Assembly: GCF_003702045.1 (NCBI RefSeq)
Contig: NZ_RBTP01000036.1
Span: 1-64,000, forward strand
Reading direction: 5' to 3'
Length of the DNA: 64,000 nucleotides
From: Pseudomonas viridiflava
GTDB taxonomy: Bacteria > Pseudomonadota > Gammaproteobacteria > Pseudomonadales > Pseudomonadaceae
Under the pieces are notes generated by a model. It ran no database searches, had not been told where the DNA came from, and saw only the letters and a program-made list of their open reading frames with translations. Shown piece after piece: positions 7,617 to 17,114 of the stretch. The translations under genes and the position numbers were made by a program. Within the stretch, counting starts at the first letter, position 1, and every line of letters starts with the position of its first letter.

Positions 7617-9344
7617 ATGAAGTTCGAACCCCTCGCCAGATCGCTGATTGCGACGGCACTGATTGTTGTGTATTCCCCCACATTCGCTGCATCACAAGCC
7701 CCGGTTGCCGCCGAAAACGGCATGGTCGTGACGGCCCAGCATCTGGCCACGCACGTGGGTGTCGATGTGCTCAAGGATGGCGGCAATGCCGTTGATGCTG
7801 CGGTTGCAGTCGGTTACGCGTTGGCGGTGGTATACCCCGCAGCCGGTAACCTGGGCGGCGGCGGTTTCATGACCGTCCAGCTGGCCGATGGCCGCAAGAC
7901 CTTCATCGACTTCCGCGAAAAGGCGCCGCTGGCCGCCACGGCCAACATGTACCTGGACAAGGATGGCAATGTCATTCCCGACCTGAGCGCCAAGGGCCAT
8001 TTGGCCGTCGGCGTGCCCGGCACCGTGTCCGGCATGGAGCTGGCGCTGAGCAAATACGGCACCCGCAAGCGCGAAGACGTGATCGCTCCGGCCATCAAAC
8101 TGGCGGAAGACGGGTTCACCCTGCGCCAGGGCGACATCGACATGCTGCACACCGCAACCGACGTGTTCAAGGCGGACATGGCCGATTCCGGTTCGATCTT
8201 CCTCGACAAGGGCCAGCCGATGCAGGTTGGCCAGAAGCTGGTGCAGAAAGACCTGGCCAAAACCCTGCGTGAAGTGTCCGAAAAGGGCAGCGACGGTTTC
8301 TACAAAGGCTGGGTCGCCAAGGCGCTGGTCGATTCCAGTCAGGCGGGCAAGGGCATCATCACCCAAGCCGACCTCGACCATTACAAGACGCGCGAACTGA
8401 CCCCCATCGAGTGCGACTACCGTGGCTACCACGTGGTGTCGGCACCGCCACCGAGCTCCGGCGGGGTGGTCATCTGCCAGATCCTGAACATCCTGCAAGG
8501 CTACCCGATGAAAGAGCTGGGCTTCCGCTCGGCGCAGGGCACGCACTATCAGATCGAAGCCATGCGCCACGCCTATGTGGACCGCAACAGCTATCTGGGC
8601 GACCCGGATTTCGTCAAGAACCCCACCGAACATTTGCTGGACCCTGCCTACGCCGACAAACTGCGTGCGGCCATTGATCCGCATAAAGCCGGTGATTCGA
8701 ACAAAATCAAACCAGGCGTTGCGCCGCATGAAGGCAGCAACACCACGCATTACTCGATTGTCGACAAATGGGGCAATGCGGTGTCGGTGACTTACACCTT
8801 GAACAACTGGTTCGGTGCTGGCGTCATGGCCAGCAAGACCGGCGTCATCCTTAACGACGAGATGGACGATTTCACGGTCAAACCCGGCGTGCCGAACATG
8901 TACGGTCTGGTGCAGGGCGAAGCGAATGCCATCGCGCCGGGCAAGACGCCGCTGTCGTCGATGAGCCCGACCATCGTCACCAAGGACGGCAAAACCGTGA
9001 TGGTCGTCGGCACGCCAGGCGGCAGCCGCATCATCACCGCAACCCTGCTGACCATGCTCAACGTCATCGACTACGGCATGAACATTCAGGAAGCGGTCGA
9101 TGCACCTCGTTTCCACCAACAGTGGCAGCCGGACACGACCAATCTGGACACCTTCGCGGTCAGCCCGGACACGTTGAAGATCCTCGAAAGCTGGGGCCAC
9201 AAGTTTGCAGGTCCGCAGCCCATGAACCATGTGGCGGCGATTCTGGTGGGCGCACCGTCGCTGGACGGCAAACCGGTCGGCAACAACCGTTTCTACGGTG
9301 CCAATGACCCGCGTCGTAACACAGGGTTGTCGTTGGGGTATTGA
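7617..9344 (+). CDS. ggt: Gamma-glutamyltransferase (periplasmic)
   Basis: 575 residues. It hydrolyses or transfers the gamma-glutamyl group of glutathione and related peptides in the periplasm. The signal peptide is MKFEPLARSLIATALIVVYS followed by a cleavage region near FAASQA, which fixes the start at 7617 (ribosome site AGGAAGAAG) rather than a longer frame opening at 7497 inside the leader. The proenzyme self-cleaves before Thr376 in NTTHYS, which becomes the catalytic nucleophile. The oxyanion and substrate region PLSSMSPTIV and GTPGGSRIITATLLTM follow. Length and motifs are those of a complete enzyme. It stands alone between the mms operon and the selenium transporter. Confidence 0.95.
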   Translation: MKFEPLARSLIATALIVVYSPTFAASQAPVAAENGMVVTAQHLATHVGVDVLKDGGNAVDAAVAVGYALAVVYPAAGNLGGGGFMTVQLADGRKTFIDFREKAPLAATANMYLDKDGNVIPDLSAKGHLAVGVPGTVSGMELALSKYGTRKREDVIAPAIKLAEDGFTLRQGDIDMLHTATDVFKADMADSGSIFLDKGQPMQVGQKLVQKDLAKTLREVSEKGSDGFYKGWVAKALVDSSQAGKGIITQADLDHYKTRELTPIECDYRGYHVVSAPPPSSGGVVICQILNILQGYPMKELGFRSAQGTHYQIEAMRHAYVDRNSYLGDPDFVKNPTEHLLDPAYADKLRAAIDPHKAGDSNKIKPGVAPHEGSNTTHYSIVDKWGNAVSVTYTLNNWFGAGVMASKTGVILNDEMDDFTVKPGVPNMYGLVQGEANAIAPGKTPLSSMSPTIVTKDGKTVMVVGTPGGSRIITATLLTMLNVIDYGMNIQEAVDAPRFHQQWQPDTTNLDTFAVSPDTLKILESWGHKFAGPQPMNHVAAILVGAPSLDGKPVGNNRFYGANDPRRNTGLSLGY

Positions 9345-9461
9345 GTCCAGAGGGCTCGCGGCGAGCAGGTGATTGTGTCTGCGCATCCGACACAGCGCCT
9401 GCTACCCGCGATCACTTGATTGTTGGAGGCCCCAGCTAGCGCTGTCTCGCAGCAAACTTGG

Positions 9462-9550
9462 TGGGAGCGGGTTTGTCCGCGAATCCAGAATTGCAGCCGC
9501 TGCATCTGCGTCGGATGTACCGACCTTTCGCGGACAAGTCCGCTCCCACA
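9462..9550. repeat. REP-type palindromic repeat
   Basis: An 89-bp inverted pair: GTGGGAGCGGGTTTGTCCGC at the left and GCGGACAAGTCCGCTCCCAC at the right, facing each other, with a small hairpin between. Closely related copies lie at 19261, 31571, 31656, 50104 and 56091. It sits between the ends of the convergent ggt and transporter genes and may act in termination or mRNA stability. Confidence 0.85.
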
Positions 9551-9590
9551 AAATTGCGTTTCTTCAGTAGGTTCCGCGTATCTCTGGTGA

Positions 9591-10358
9591 TCAGCCACGC
9601 ACCCACCGCTGACGGCTCCAGCTGCTTAGTGCATCCACCGCAAACACCAGCACCAGCATCGCAAGGATGACGGTGCTCGCTTGGGCTTCCTGGAACAGGC
9701 TGAGGCTGACATACAGCATCTGTCCCAGACCGCCCGCGCCAACGAACCCAAGAATGCTCGCCATGCGAATGTTGTTCTCCCAGCGATACAGGGTGTACGC
9801 CAGCAGCTGCGGCCAAAGGTTGGGCAGCGTGCCGTAGTAGAACGCTTGCCACGCGCTGCCACCTTGCAGACGAATCGCAGCAGCAGGTTCAGGAGGCGTG
9901 TTTTCCAGTGCTTCGGCAAACAACCGACCCAACACGCCCGTGGTGTGCAACGCCAGCGCCAGCGTGCCGGCGTTCGGTCCAAGTCCGGCGGCCAACACCA
10001 TCAGCACTGCCCATACCAACTCCGGAATGGCCCGTAGCGCATTGAGCAGCAGACGGCTCAGGCTGCGCAGCGGCCAGCCCAGGCGACCGGCAGCAGGCAG
10101 GGCGAGCAATAACCCGCCGATCACCGACAGCAGCGTGCCGAGCGCCGACATCGCCAGGGTTTCCAGCGCGCCCTTGCCGATGGCCTGCAAGTGATCGGCG
10201 CTCAAGTCCGGGCTCATGAAGCGCAAGGCGTAGCGGCCCATTTGCGTCAGGCTGTCCTGGCTGCTCAGGCTGAAAAGGTCCATGCCCAGATAAACGAAAG
10301 AGCCAATCACCGCCGCAACAATCGCGATCAGCAACAGCCAGTTGCCCGCCCGTTTCAT
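9591..10358 (-). CDS. PhnE-like ABC transporter permease (putative selenate uptake), second permease
   Basis: 255 residues from the ATG MKRAGNW. The frame extends far upstream, but only as a shadow of the neighbouring permease gene. Several membrane helices are visible, starting WLLLIAIVAAVIGSFVYLGM. The permease signature of the PhnE family is present: ALRAIPELVWAVLMVLAA, and in the EAA loop region YRWENNIRMASILGFVGAGG. The start overlaps the stop of the first permease by 4 bp (ATGA). It is the last gene of a four-gene minus-strand operon divergent from selD. Confidence 0.87.
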   Translation of the reverse strand: MKRAGNWLLLIAIVAAVIGSFVYLGMDLFSLSSQDSLTQMGRYALRFMSPDLSADHLQAIGKGALETLAMSALGTLLSVIGGLLLALPAAGRLGWPLRSLSRLLLNALRAIPELVWAVLMVLAAGLGPNAGTLALALHTTGVLGRLFAEALENTPPEPAAAIRLQGGSAWQAFYYGTLPNLWPQLLAYTLYRWENNIRMASILGFVGAGGLGQMLYVSLSLFQEAQASTVILAMLVLVFAVDALSSWSRQRWVRG

Positions 10359-11182
10359 GTGAACCTCCCGCGCAGCAGACGGCTCAACTGATCGGCGAGC
10401 AGCACCAGCACCAGAAAGGTCAGCAGCATGCTCGCCACTTCGGCCCCGGCGAACATGCGCATCGACAGGTCGATCTGTTGGCCCAGCCCACCCGCGCCGA
10501 CGAAGCCCATCACCACCGACGCGCGCACCGCGCATTCCCAGCGGTACACCGTGTACGACGTCAGTTCGGCAGCGGCATTGGGCAGGATACCGTAGGCCAG
10601 CGCTGCGAATCGTCCAGCACCTGCCTGCATCAGGGCATGGGCCGGACGTTGATCGACGGACTCGAAGATCTCGGCGTAGACCTTGCCCAGCATGCCTGCG
10701 TAGGTAATGGCGATGGCCAGCACACCCGCCGTCGGCCCCAACCCGACGGCGCGCACGAACAGCAGCGCCCAGACGATCTCCGGGACGCTGCGCAGGAAGA
10801 TCAGCAGGCCGCGCACCGGCCAGCGCACGCATTGACCCAGCCAGCCGGGCTGGCCTGCACGCGAGGCGGCCGACAGAGACAGCGCCGAGCTCGCCAACAG
10901 GCCTGCCGGTATCGCCAGCACCAACGCCAGCGCCATGCCCGCCGTGGCAATCGCCAGCGTTTGCAGGGTGGCCTCGATCAGCAGCGAGAGAAACTCGGGG
11001 TCGTGGGCGGGCGGCCAAAAACCGGCCACAAAGCTGCCCATCGTCCGGGCGTTTTCCGGTTGCAGTAAAACGGTGGGATCAAGCTCCGCCAGGCGGATGC
11101 CCGGCCAGAGCAGTGCGACGGCCAGCAGCGCCAATAACACACGCGGCAGGGCAGCCGGGTCGCGGCGATCGCGACTCAGCAT
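10355..11182 (-). CDS. PhnE-like ABC transporter permease (putative selenate uptake), first permease
   Basis: 275 residues, hydrophobic throughout, with PhnE-type motifs FLRSVPEIVWALLFVRAVGL, YRWECAVRASVVMGFVGAGG and GGLGQQIDL. It is a paralogue of the following permease (the EIVWALL/ELVWAVL and GFVGAGGLGQ segments match), so the transporter would have a heterodimeric membrane part. It overlaps the ATPase gene by 7 bp and the second permease by 4 bp, indicating translational coupling. Confidence 0.88.
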   Translation of the reverse strand: MLSRDRRDPAALPRVLLALLAVALLWPGIRLAELDPTVLLQPENARTMGSFVAGFWPPAHDPEFLSLLIEATLQTLAIATAGMALALVLAIPAGLLASSALSLSAASRAGQPGWLGQCVRWPVRGLLIFLRSVPEIVWALLFVRAVGLGPTAGVLAIAITYAGMLGKVYAEIFESVDQRPAHALMQAGAGRFAALAYGILPNAAAELTSYTVYRWECAVRASVVMGFVGAGGLGQQIDLSMRMFAGAEVASMLLTFLVLVLLADQLSRLLRGRFT

Positions 11183-11976
11183 CGCGGCGTCCAGGGTGCT
11201 GCGGCGGGTGCTTCGGTGCTGGGCGGTGTGCTCAACTGTTCGTTGGCGTACAGCGTCTCAAGGTGTTCACGGCTGACGTCAGTGGCGCTCAGGTCGAAAT
11301 GAATCTGCCCGTCACGCACGCCGATGATGCGAGGGAAGTGCGTCAAGGCCAGCTCCACCGCATGCAGGCTGGCGACCAGCGTTACGCCATGCTCAACGGC
11401 ATGCTGGCACAGCAAAGACAGCGTATGGTCCGCCAGACGCGGGTCCATCGCCGACACCGGCTCGTCCGCCAGCATCACCTCCGGTGCCTGATACAAGGCG
11501 CGGGCGATGCCGACCCGTTGCAGTTGCCCGCCCGACAATTGCTGACAGCGCACGAACAGCTTGTCCGCCAGGTCCAGGCGCGTCAGCACGTTGCGTGCGC
11601 CCGGCACGTCGAGTGGATGCAACAGGTTCAGCAACGACTTGCCCAATCCCCACTCACCGAGCTTGCCAGCCAGCACAGCCGTCACCACGCGCTGACGCGG
11701 CGGCAGAGGCGGGGCCTGATGGATCAGCGCAATACGACGGCGCAATTGCTGACGCTGCCGACTGGAAAGCTGCCAGGGACTGCTCCCCAGTATTTCCAGT
11801 TGCCCCGCGCTGGGCGGCAGGGCGCTGGCCAGCAGGTTGAGCAACGTGGTCTTGCCTGCCCCGGACGGACCGATGATCGCCACCCGCTCGCCTTGCGCAA
11901 TGCTCAATTCCAGGCCGCGCAGTGCCAGCGTGCCGTTGCTGTGGCGCAGGTCTATCCCTGACAGGCGCAGCGTCAT
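11176..11976 (-). CDS. PhnC-like ABC transporter ATP-binding protein (putative selenate uptake)
   Basis: 266 residues. Walker A GPSGAGKTT, Q-loop region RIALIHQAPPLP, signature LSGGQLQRVGIARAL and Walker B VMLADEPVSAMD are all present, so the ATPase should be active. It powers the two PhnE-like permeases. It overlaps the binding-protein gene by 4 bp (ATGA). The fold is that of phosphonate-family importers; the selenium assignment is by context with selD and mnmH. Confidence 0.88.
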   Translation of the reverse strand: MTLRLSGIDLRHSNGTLALRGLELSIAQGERVAIIGPSGAGKTTLLNLLASALPPSAGQLEILGSSPWQLSSRQRQQLRRRIALIHQAPPLPPRQRVVTAVLAGKLGEWGLGKSLLNLLHPLDVPGARNVLTRLDLADKLFVRCQQLSGGQLQRVGIARALYQAPEVMLADEPVSAMDPRLADHTLSLLCQHAVEHGVTLVASLHAVELALTHFPRIIGVRDGQIHFDLSATDVSREHLETLYANEQLSTPPSTEAPAAAPWTPRC

Positions 11977-12824
11977 TTCAGCAGGTCGGCAGCGCGGGCA
12001 GCCTCTTCGATGCCCTTGTAGTTTTCCGGCTTGGTCTCGATGAAGCGGCTGGCGGCCTGCAGATCAAGAATCGCTTTCTGCTCCGGGTTGGCCGGGTCCA
12101 GGTCCAGGAATGCCTGCTTGATCTTCGCCGCCAGGCCTTTGTCCAGCGTGCCGCGCACGGTCCAGTTGTAATCGAAGTAGGTTGGCGTGGTCGCGAAGAC
12201 GCGCACCTTGCTGGTGTCGACCTTGCCGTTGGCGACCAGCTTGTCCCACACGCTGGCATTCAACACACCCGCGTCGACCTTGCCCGCCTGAACCCAGGCA
12301 GCGGTGGCGTCATGCGCGCCCGAATAGGCCACACGGCTAAAGAAGGTTTCCGGCTTGATGTCTTCCTTGAGCATGAAGTAGCGCGGCATCAGGCTGCCGG
12401 ACGTGGACGACACGGAGCCGAAGGCGAAGGTCTTGCCTTTCAGGTCGGCCAGGCTCTTCACGTTCGGGTCGGAAGTGATGAATTTGCTGGTGAACTGAGC
12501 GTCCTGCTCACGCTGCACCAAAGGCACGGCGTTGCCGGTCTTGAGGTTGACCTGCACGAAGGTGAAGCCGCCCAGCCAGGCCATGTCCAGACGGTCGGTC
12601 GCCAGTGCTTCGACCACGGCCGGGTAGTCAGCGACCGGAACGAACTCGACTTTCATGCCCAGTCGCTGCTCCAGGTAGGCACCCAGCGGCTTGAACTTGC
12701 GCAGCAGTTCGGTCGGTGCTTCGTCGGGAATGGCCGACACGCGCAGCACATCCGCCGCGTGGCTGGTCAGGGCGGAAAAGGACAGGGCAAGGCCGGCGGC
12801 GAGCGCCAGGGTACGCTTGAGCAT
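11973..12824 (-). CDS. Putative selenate ABC transporter substrate-binding protein (PhnD family)
   Basis: 283 residues from the ATG at 12824; the frame continues upstream without a sensible start. The signal peptide is MLKRTLALAAGLALSFSALT followed by SHAAD. The mature part has PhnD-type features: VSAIPDEAPTELLRKFKPLG, a DRLDMAWLGGFTFVQ region, and GKTFAFGSVSSTSGS lining the anion site. It is first gene of the operon and divergent from selD across 235 bp. Annotation pipelines call this family a putative selenate-binding protein because of its repeated linkage to selD; transport of selenate itself has not been proven as far as I recall. Confidence 0.82.
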   Translation of the reverse strand: MLKRTLALAAGLALSFSALTSHAADVLRVSAIPDEAPTELLRKFKPLGAYLEQRLGMKVEFVPVADYPAVVEALATDRLDMAWLGGFTFVQVNLKTGNAVPLVQREQDAQFTSKFITSDPNVKSLADLKGKTFAFGSVSSTSGSLMPRYFMLKEDIKPETFFSRVAYSGAHDATAAWVQAGKVDAGVLNASVWDKLVANGKVDTSKVRVFATTPTYFDYNWTVRGTLDKGLAAKIKQAFLDLDPANPEQKAILDLQAASRFIETKPENYKGIEEAARAADLLK

Positions 12825-13059
12825 GGGAGTTCTCCGGTTCAATGGCGGAAAAAACGATAAGGCAAAGCGACTCTGGACAAGCAGGCACGCCTCGATGGAT
12901 TCGGTACTGGAGCGCGCGATTATAAGAGGCGCGGCGAGAAAGGCCAGTTCGGCGGGCGCATCGTTCTGATGGCATGACCGAACGGCGACGTCGTTTGCGC
13001 TCAAACCGCAACAGACCCTAGACTCCGCAGCCTGTTTCCCCGTTACCGAGAGTGTCGCG

Positions 13060-14094
13060 ATGAGTGAGCCAATCCGCCTGACCCAGTACAGTCATGGAGC
13101 TGGGTGTGGCTGCAAGATTTCCCCCAAGGTGCTGGACGTGATCCTGGCCGGCAGCGGCGCGCAGAACCTGGACCCGAACCTTTGGGTCGGCAACGCCTCG
13201 CGTGACGATGCCGCTGTCTACGCGCTGGACGATGAGCGCGGTGTGGTATCGACCACCGACTTTTTCATGCCCATCGTCGACGATCCGTTCGATTTCGGCC
13301 GCATCGCGGCGACCAATGCGATCAGCGACATCTATGCGATGGGCGGCGATCCGCTGATGGCCATCGCCATCCTCGGCTGGCCGGTCAATGTGCTGCCGCC
13401 TGAAGTGGCCCGCGAAGTGATCCGTGGCGGCCGTGCGGTCTGCGATGCGGCGGGTATTCCGTTGGCGGGCGGACACTCCATTGACGCGCCGGAGCCGATC
13501 TTCGGTCTGGCCGTGACCGGTGTCGTACAAAAGAAACACATGAAGCGCAACGACACCGCCCAAGCCGGTTGCACGCTTTACCTGACCAAACCCTTGGGCA
13601 TCGGCATCCTCACTACTGCCGAGAAGAAGGCCAAACTGCGCGAGCAGGACGTCGGTCTGGCGCGTGACTGGATGTGTACCCTGAACAAGCCCGGCAGCCG
13701 CTTCGGCAAGCTGGCGGGGGTGATGGCGATGACGGACGTCACCGGTTTCGGTCTGTTGGGCCATCTGGTCGAAATGGCCGATGGTGCAGGGCTGACGGCG
13801 CGTCTGGATTACGCTGCCGTGCCGCGTCTGCCGGGTGTCGAACATTACATCGCCGAAGGCTGCGTGCCGGGCGGTACGTTGCGCAACTTCGAAAGCTACG
13901 GTGACAAAATAGCCTCGCTGAGTGACGCCCAGCGCGACCTGTTATGCGACCCGCAGACCAGTGGAGGCTTGCTGGTAGCGGTCACCCCGGAAGGCGAAGC
14001 GGAGTTTCTGGCCGTGGCTGCCGAACTGAGGCTGCAACTGAACCCGATCGGTACATTGCTCGAGCGACAGACCCACGCCGTCGAGGTGTTCTGA
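13060..14094 (+). CDS. selD: Selenide, water dikinase SelD
   Basis: 344 residues. It makes selenophosphate from selenide and ATP, the Se donor for selenocysteine tRNA and for 2-selenouridine in tRNA. The N-terminal active-site segment [10 protein letters not shown] has ordinary Cys16 at the position that is Sec in some homologues, and Lys19. AIR-synthase-like motifs [26 protein letters not shown] and [13 protein letters not shown] follow. Its stop overlaps the mnmH start by one base (TGATG), so selD-mnmH form an operon. Confidence 0.96.
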   Translation: MSEPIRLTQYSHGAGCGCKISPKVLDVILAGSGAQNLDPNLWVGNASRDDAAVYALDDERGVVSTTDFFMPIVDDPFDFGRIAATNAISDIYAMGGDPLMAIAILGWPVNVLPPEVAREVIRGGRAVCDAAGIPLAGGHSIDAPEPIFGLAVTGVVQKKHMKRNDTAQAGCTLYLTKPLGIGILTTAEKKAKLREQDVGLARDWMCTLNKPGSRFGKLAGVMAMTDVTGFGLLGHLVEMADGAGLTARLDYAAVPRLPGVEHYIAEGCVPGGTLRNFESYGDKIASLSDAQRDLLCDPQTSGGLLVAVTPEGEAEFLAVAAELRLQLNPIGTLLERQTHAVEVF

Positions 14095-15197
14095 TGGCCG
14101 ACAACAGCAGTGATTACCGCGCTCTGTTTCTCAACGATGTGCCGATGATGGACGCCCGGGCGCCGGTGGAGTTTTCCAAGGGCGCGTTTCCGGGCGTGAT
14201 CAACCTGCCTTTGATGAACGACATCGAACGGCAGAAGGTCGGCACCTGCTACAAGCAGCATGGGCAGGAAGCGGCGATCAAGCTGGGCCACCAACTGGTC
14301 TGCGGGCCGGTCAAGGATGAGCGCGTCGAGGCCTGGCTGGCGTTCGCCAAAGCCAACCCGAATGGCTACCTGTATTGCTTCCGTGGCGGGCTGCGTTCGC
14401 AAACGGTGCAACGCTGGTTGCAGGAGGCGGGCGTCGATTATCCGCGCATCCTCGGCGGCTACAAGGCGATGCGTACTTTCCTGCTCGACACCCTGCACGA
14501 CGCGGTGACCGGTTGTGATGTCGTGGTGCTCGGCGGGATGACCGGCACGGGGAAGACCGAGGTGCTGACCCAGCTTGCCAACAGCCTCGATCTGGAAGGC
14601 ATCGCCAACCACCGGGGTTCCAGCTTCGGCAAACGGGCCACCGGCCAGCCAGCGCAGATCGATTTCGAGAACCGCTTGGCCATCGACCTGCTCAAGAAGC
14701 GCGCCGCCGGTATCGAGCAGTTCGTGCTGGAAGACGAAAGCCGTCTGGTCGGCAGCTGTAACGTGCCGCTGGAACTGCACCAGACCATGCAGGAGTGTTC
14801 GATGGTGTGGCTGGAGGACAGCTTCGACAACCGGGTCGAGCGTATTCTTCGCGATTACGTGACCGACCTGTGCGCCGAGTTCATCAGCCTTAATGGCGTG
14901 GAAACCGGTTTCGACCTGTTCGCCGAGCGTCTGCTGCAAAGCCTGAAAAACATCCACAAACGCCTGGGTGGCGAGCGGTTACAGCGGCTGCAAACCATCA
15001 TGCAGGATGCGCTGGACGAACAGCGACGCAGCGGCAGCGTCGAACTGCACCGCGGCTGGATAGAAGGCCTGCTCGGCGAATACTACGACCCGATGTACGC
15101 CTACCAGCGCGAACACAAGGCCTCGCGTATCGAGTTTGCCGGGACCCAGGATGAAGTGGTTGCCTACCTGCGTGAGCGCAAGGCAAGAACGCTTTAG
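14094..15197 (+). CDS. mnmH: tRNA 2-selenouridine synthase MnmH (SelU/YbbB)
   Basis: 367 residues from the ATG overlapping the selD stop. It replaces sulfur of 5-methylaminomethyl-2-thiouridine at the tRNA wobble position with selenium from selenophosphate, through a geranylated intermediate. The N-terminal rhodanese domain contains [15 protein letters not shown] with the conserved Cys about residue 97. The C-terminal P-loop domain contains [15 protein letters not shown] and later [15 protein letters not shown]. It uses SelD's product directly, which fits the operon. Confidence 0.94.
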   Translation: MADNSSDYRALFLNDVPMMDARAPVEFSKGAFPGVINLPLMNDIERQKVGTCYKQHGQEAAIKLGHQLVCGPVKDERVEAWLAFAKANPNGYLYCFRGGLRSQTVQRWLQEAGVDYPRILGGYKAMRTFLLDTLHDAVTGCDVVVLGGMTGTGKTEVLTQLANSLDLEGIANHRGSSFGKRATGQPAQIDFENRLAIDLLKKRAAGIEQFVLEDESRLVGSCNVPLELHQTMQECSMVWLEDSFDNRVERILRDYVTDLCAEFISLNGVETGFDLFAERLLQSLKNIHKRLGGERLQRLQTIMQDALDEQRRSGSVELHRGWIEGLLGEYYDPMYAYQREHKASRIEFAGTQDEVVAYLRERKARTL

Positions 15198-15217
15198 TTA
15201 TCGCTCAAGGCACTTGA

Positions 15218-15340
15218 TCGTTCCCTCACTCGGGACTGCCTCGAGAGCTCCACGCGGAGCAAGGGCACGATCGGCGTCCTTGAGATCCGCTCGTTCCCGC
15301 GCTCTAGCGTGGCAACGCCTCTGAGGACGCTCCGCGTCCG
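15218..15340. repeat. Pseudomonas intergenic repeat made of short palindromes
   Basis: The gap after mnmH contains CTCCACGCGGAG, a degraded form of CGTTCCCACGCTCTGCGTGGGAAC at about 15291-15318, and GGACGCTCCGCGTCC (15325-15339). Arrays of these short palindromes are common between pseudomonad genes. It may serve as terminator for the convergent selD-mnmH and LysR genes. Confidence 0.6.
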
Positions 15341-15362
15341 CTTTGGATGTGAAGCGGTAGCA

Positions 15363-16250
15363 TCAGCGTTGCTGCCCCAGCGCATCCAGCAACGCCCTGG
15401 CATAACCGGGCAGGGCATTGAAGTCGGCGGCGCAGAGCAGCAGTTTACGGTCGGCCCAGGCATCGCTCAGGCGCACGGCGGCAATGCGCAGTGGGCGAGG
15501 TGCGCGGTCCACGGCTGCTTGCGGCACGATCCCCAAACCTGCGCCGTGGGCAACCATACGCAACACGCCGTCGAACCCTTCGGCGCGCACCCGGATGCGC
15601 AAGCGTCTACCGGCATGCAACGCCTGTTCTTCGATATGAATGCCCAACGCGCTGTTGACCGACAGTCCGACAAATTCTTCGTCCAGTGCCTGAGCGAGGC
15701 TGACACGGTTTAGCCCGCTTAACGGATGATCAAGTGGCATGACCAGGGTCAGCGGATCATCACGAAAGGGAAGGGTTTGCAGGTCGCTGGCGTCAACGGC
15801 GTCGGAAACGATCCCGATGTCCGCCGTCCCATGACGCAGCGCATGCAGGATGCGCAGGCTGGTCTGTTCTTGCAGGTCAACGTCGATGTTGGGGTGCGCC
15901 ACCAGAAAATCAGCCAGTCGTTCCGGCAGGTGCTCGCTCAGGGTCGAGGTGTTGCACAGCAGCCGAACCTGACCTTTGAAACCCTTGGCGTAATCAGCCA
16001 GGTCGAACTGCATGCGCTCGACCTGTTGCAGGATCACCCTGGCATGCTGCGCCAGCGCCTTGCCCGCAGGCGTCGGTGTCACGCCGCGTCGGCCCCGTTC
16101 AAGCAGGGGCGCGTGCAACGACGCCTCCATTGCCCGAACGCGTGCGCTGGCCGATGCCAACGACAGGTGGCTGCGTGTTGCAGCGGCAGTGAGGCTGCCA
16201 GTCTCCATTACGTGTTGAAAAAGACGCAGGTCGATAAGGTCAAAATGCAT
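15363..16250 (-). CDS. LysR family transcriptional regulator
   Basis: 295 residues, complete. The HTH is in FDLIDLRLFQHVMETGSLTA and SHLSLASASARVRAMEASLH; then a normal LysR effector domain with GFKGQVRLLCNTSTLSEHL and HGTADIGIVSDAVD. It starts about 100 bp from the divergent TauE/SafE permease gene, a pairing in which the regulator usually controls the exporter. Effector unknown. Confidence 0.9.
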   Translation of the reverse strand: MHFDLIDLRLFQHVMETGSLTAAATRSHLSLASASARVRAMEASLHAPLLERGRRGVTPTPAGKALAQHARVILQQVERMQFDLADYAKGFKGQVRLLCNTSTLSEHLPERLADFLVAHPNIDVDLQEQTSLRILHALRHGTADIGIVSDAVDASDLQTLPFRDDPLTLVMPLDHPLSGLNRVSLAQALDEEFVGLSVNSALGIHIEEQALHAGRRLRIRVRAEGFDGVLRMVAHGAGLGIVPQAAVDRAPRPLRIAAVRLSDAWADRKLLLCAADFNALPGYARALLDALGQQR

Positions 16251-16349
16251 GCACTCAACACCTTTAGATGATCAGCCTCTGCCTATGCCTGAGGCTGGCT
16301 CAGTATAAGCCAGATATTCACCCGGCCGCGTCAGGCCCAGAATGACGTC

Positions 16350-17114
16350 ATGAACGCACTCTTCGATATACCTCAAACGCTCGGTATTGGCCTAATCTCT
16401 CTGGTATTCGGCACCTTTCTGCTGGCGGGTGCCGTCAAGGGCGTGATCGGCCTCGGCCTGCCAACCGTCGCAATGGGGCTGCTGGGTCTGGCTATGTTTC
16501 CGACACAGGCTGCCGCGTTGTTGATCGTCCCGTCCATCGTGACCAACTTCTGGCAACTGGCAACGGGTGGGCACCTGGGGCTGTTGATCCGGCGGCTTTG
16601 GCCAATGCTGGCGATGGTGTTCATTGGCACCTGCGCCGGGTCGTACTGGCTCGGCATGAACAGCGCTCACTCAATGACGCGAGCCTTGGGCGGGGCGCTG
16701 TTGCTCTATGCACTGAGCGGACTGTTTCTGCCATCGTTCACGGTGGCTTCAAGCACGGAGCGCTGGCTGGGCCCAGTGTGCGGCTTGATTACCGGTATCG
16801 TTACGTCGGCGACGGGCGTGTTCGTGATTCCTGCCGTGCCCTATCTGCAAGCGCTGGGGTTGGAGCGCCATCAACTGGTGCAGGCCTTGGGTCTGTCGTT
16901 CACGGTGTCGACATTGGCGCTGGCCATCGGTCTGTCCTCGACCGGCGCGCTTGGGCGCTTTGAGCTGGGCGCTTCGTTGCTGGCGCTGATTCCCGCTCTG
17001 CTGGGCATGCTGCTCGGGCAGTGGTTGCGAGCGCGGATCAGTGCCGTGGTCTTCAAGCGAACATTCTTTATCGGGATGGCGATGCTGGGGCTGCACTTGC
17101 TGATGAAGGGCTGA
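16350..17114 (+). CDS. TauE/SafE family membrane permease
   Basis: 254 residues with about eight hydrophobic helices. Family motifs: FLLAGAVKGVIGLGLPTVAM near the N-terminus and its repeat half CGLITGIVTSATGVFVIPAV. The family is linked to export of sulfite, sulfonates or other small anions; the substrate here is unknown. It is divergent from a LysR regulator. Its last 47 bp overlap the 3' end of the ABM-domain gene on the other strand, so the two genes are convergent and overlapping. Confidence 0.88.
   Translation: MNALFDIPQTLGIGLISLVFGTFLLAGAVKGVIGLGLPTVAMGLLGLAMFPTQAAALLIVPSIVTNFWQLATGGHLGLLIRRLWPMLAMVFIGTCAGSYWLGMNSAHSMTRALGGALLLYALSGLFLPSFTVASSTERWLGPVCGLITGIVTSATGVFVIPAVPYLQALGLERHQLVQALGLSFTVSTLALAIGLSSTGALGRFELGASLLALIPALLGMLLGQWLRARISAVVFKRTFFIGMAMLGLHLLMKG

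Noticed and set aside
7692..9386. Long minus-strand open frame opposite ggt (564 codons)
   Set aside because: Shadow of a GC-rich gene; low-complexity His/Gly/Val/Arg composition and no family motifs. Same for the long antisense frames opposite mmsA, opu ATPase, dppC and the binding proteins.
9591..11018. A 475-residue permease reaching through two genes
   Set aside because: The first 220 residues are an out-of-frame reading of the first permease; the real protein starts at MKRAGNW (10358).
9591..12824. Phosphonate transporter PhnCDE
   Set aside because: The fold is the same, but there are no phn catabolic genes and the divergent neighbours are selD and mnmH. Kept as putative selenate type.
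13060..14094. Selenocysteine-containing SelD
   Set aside because: The active-site codon is Cys, and no in-frame TGA occurs before the end.
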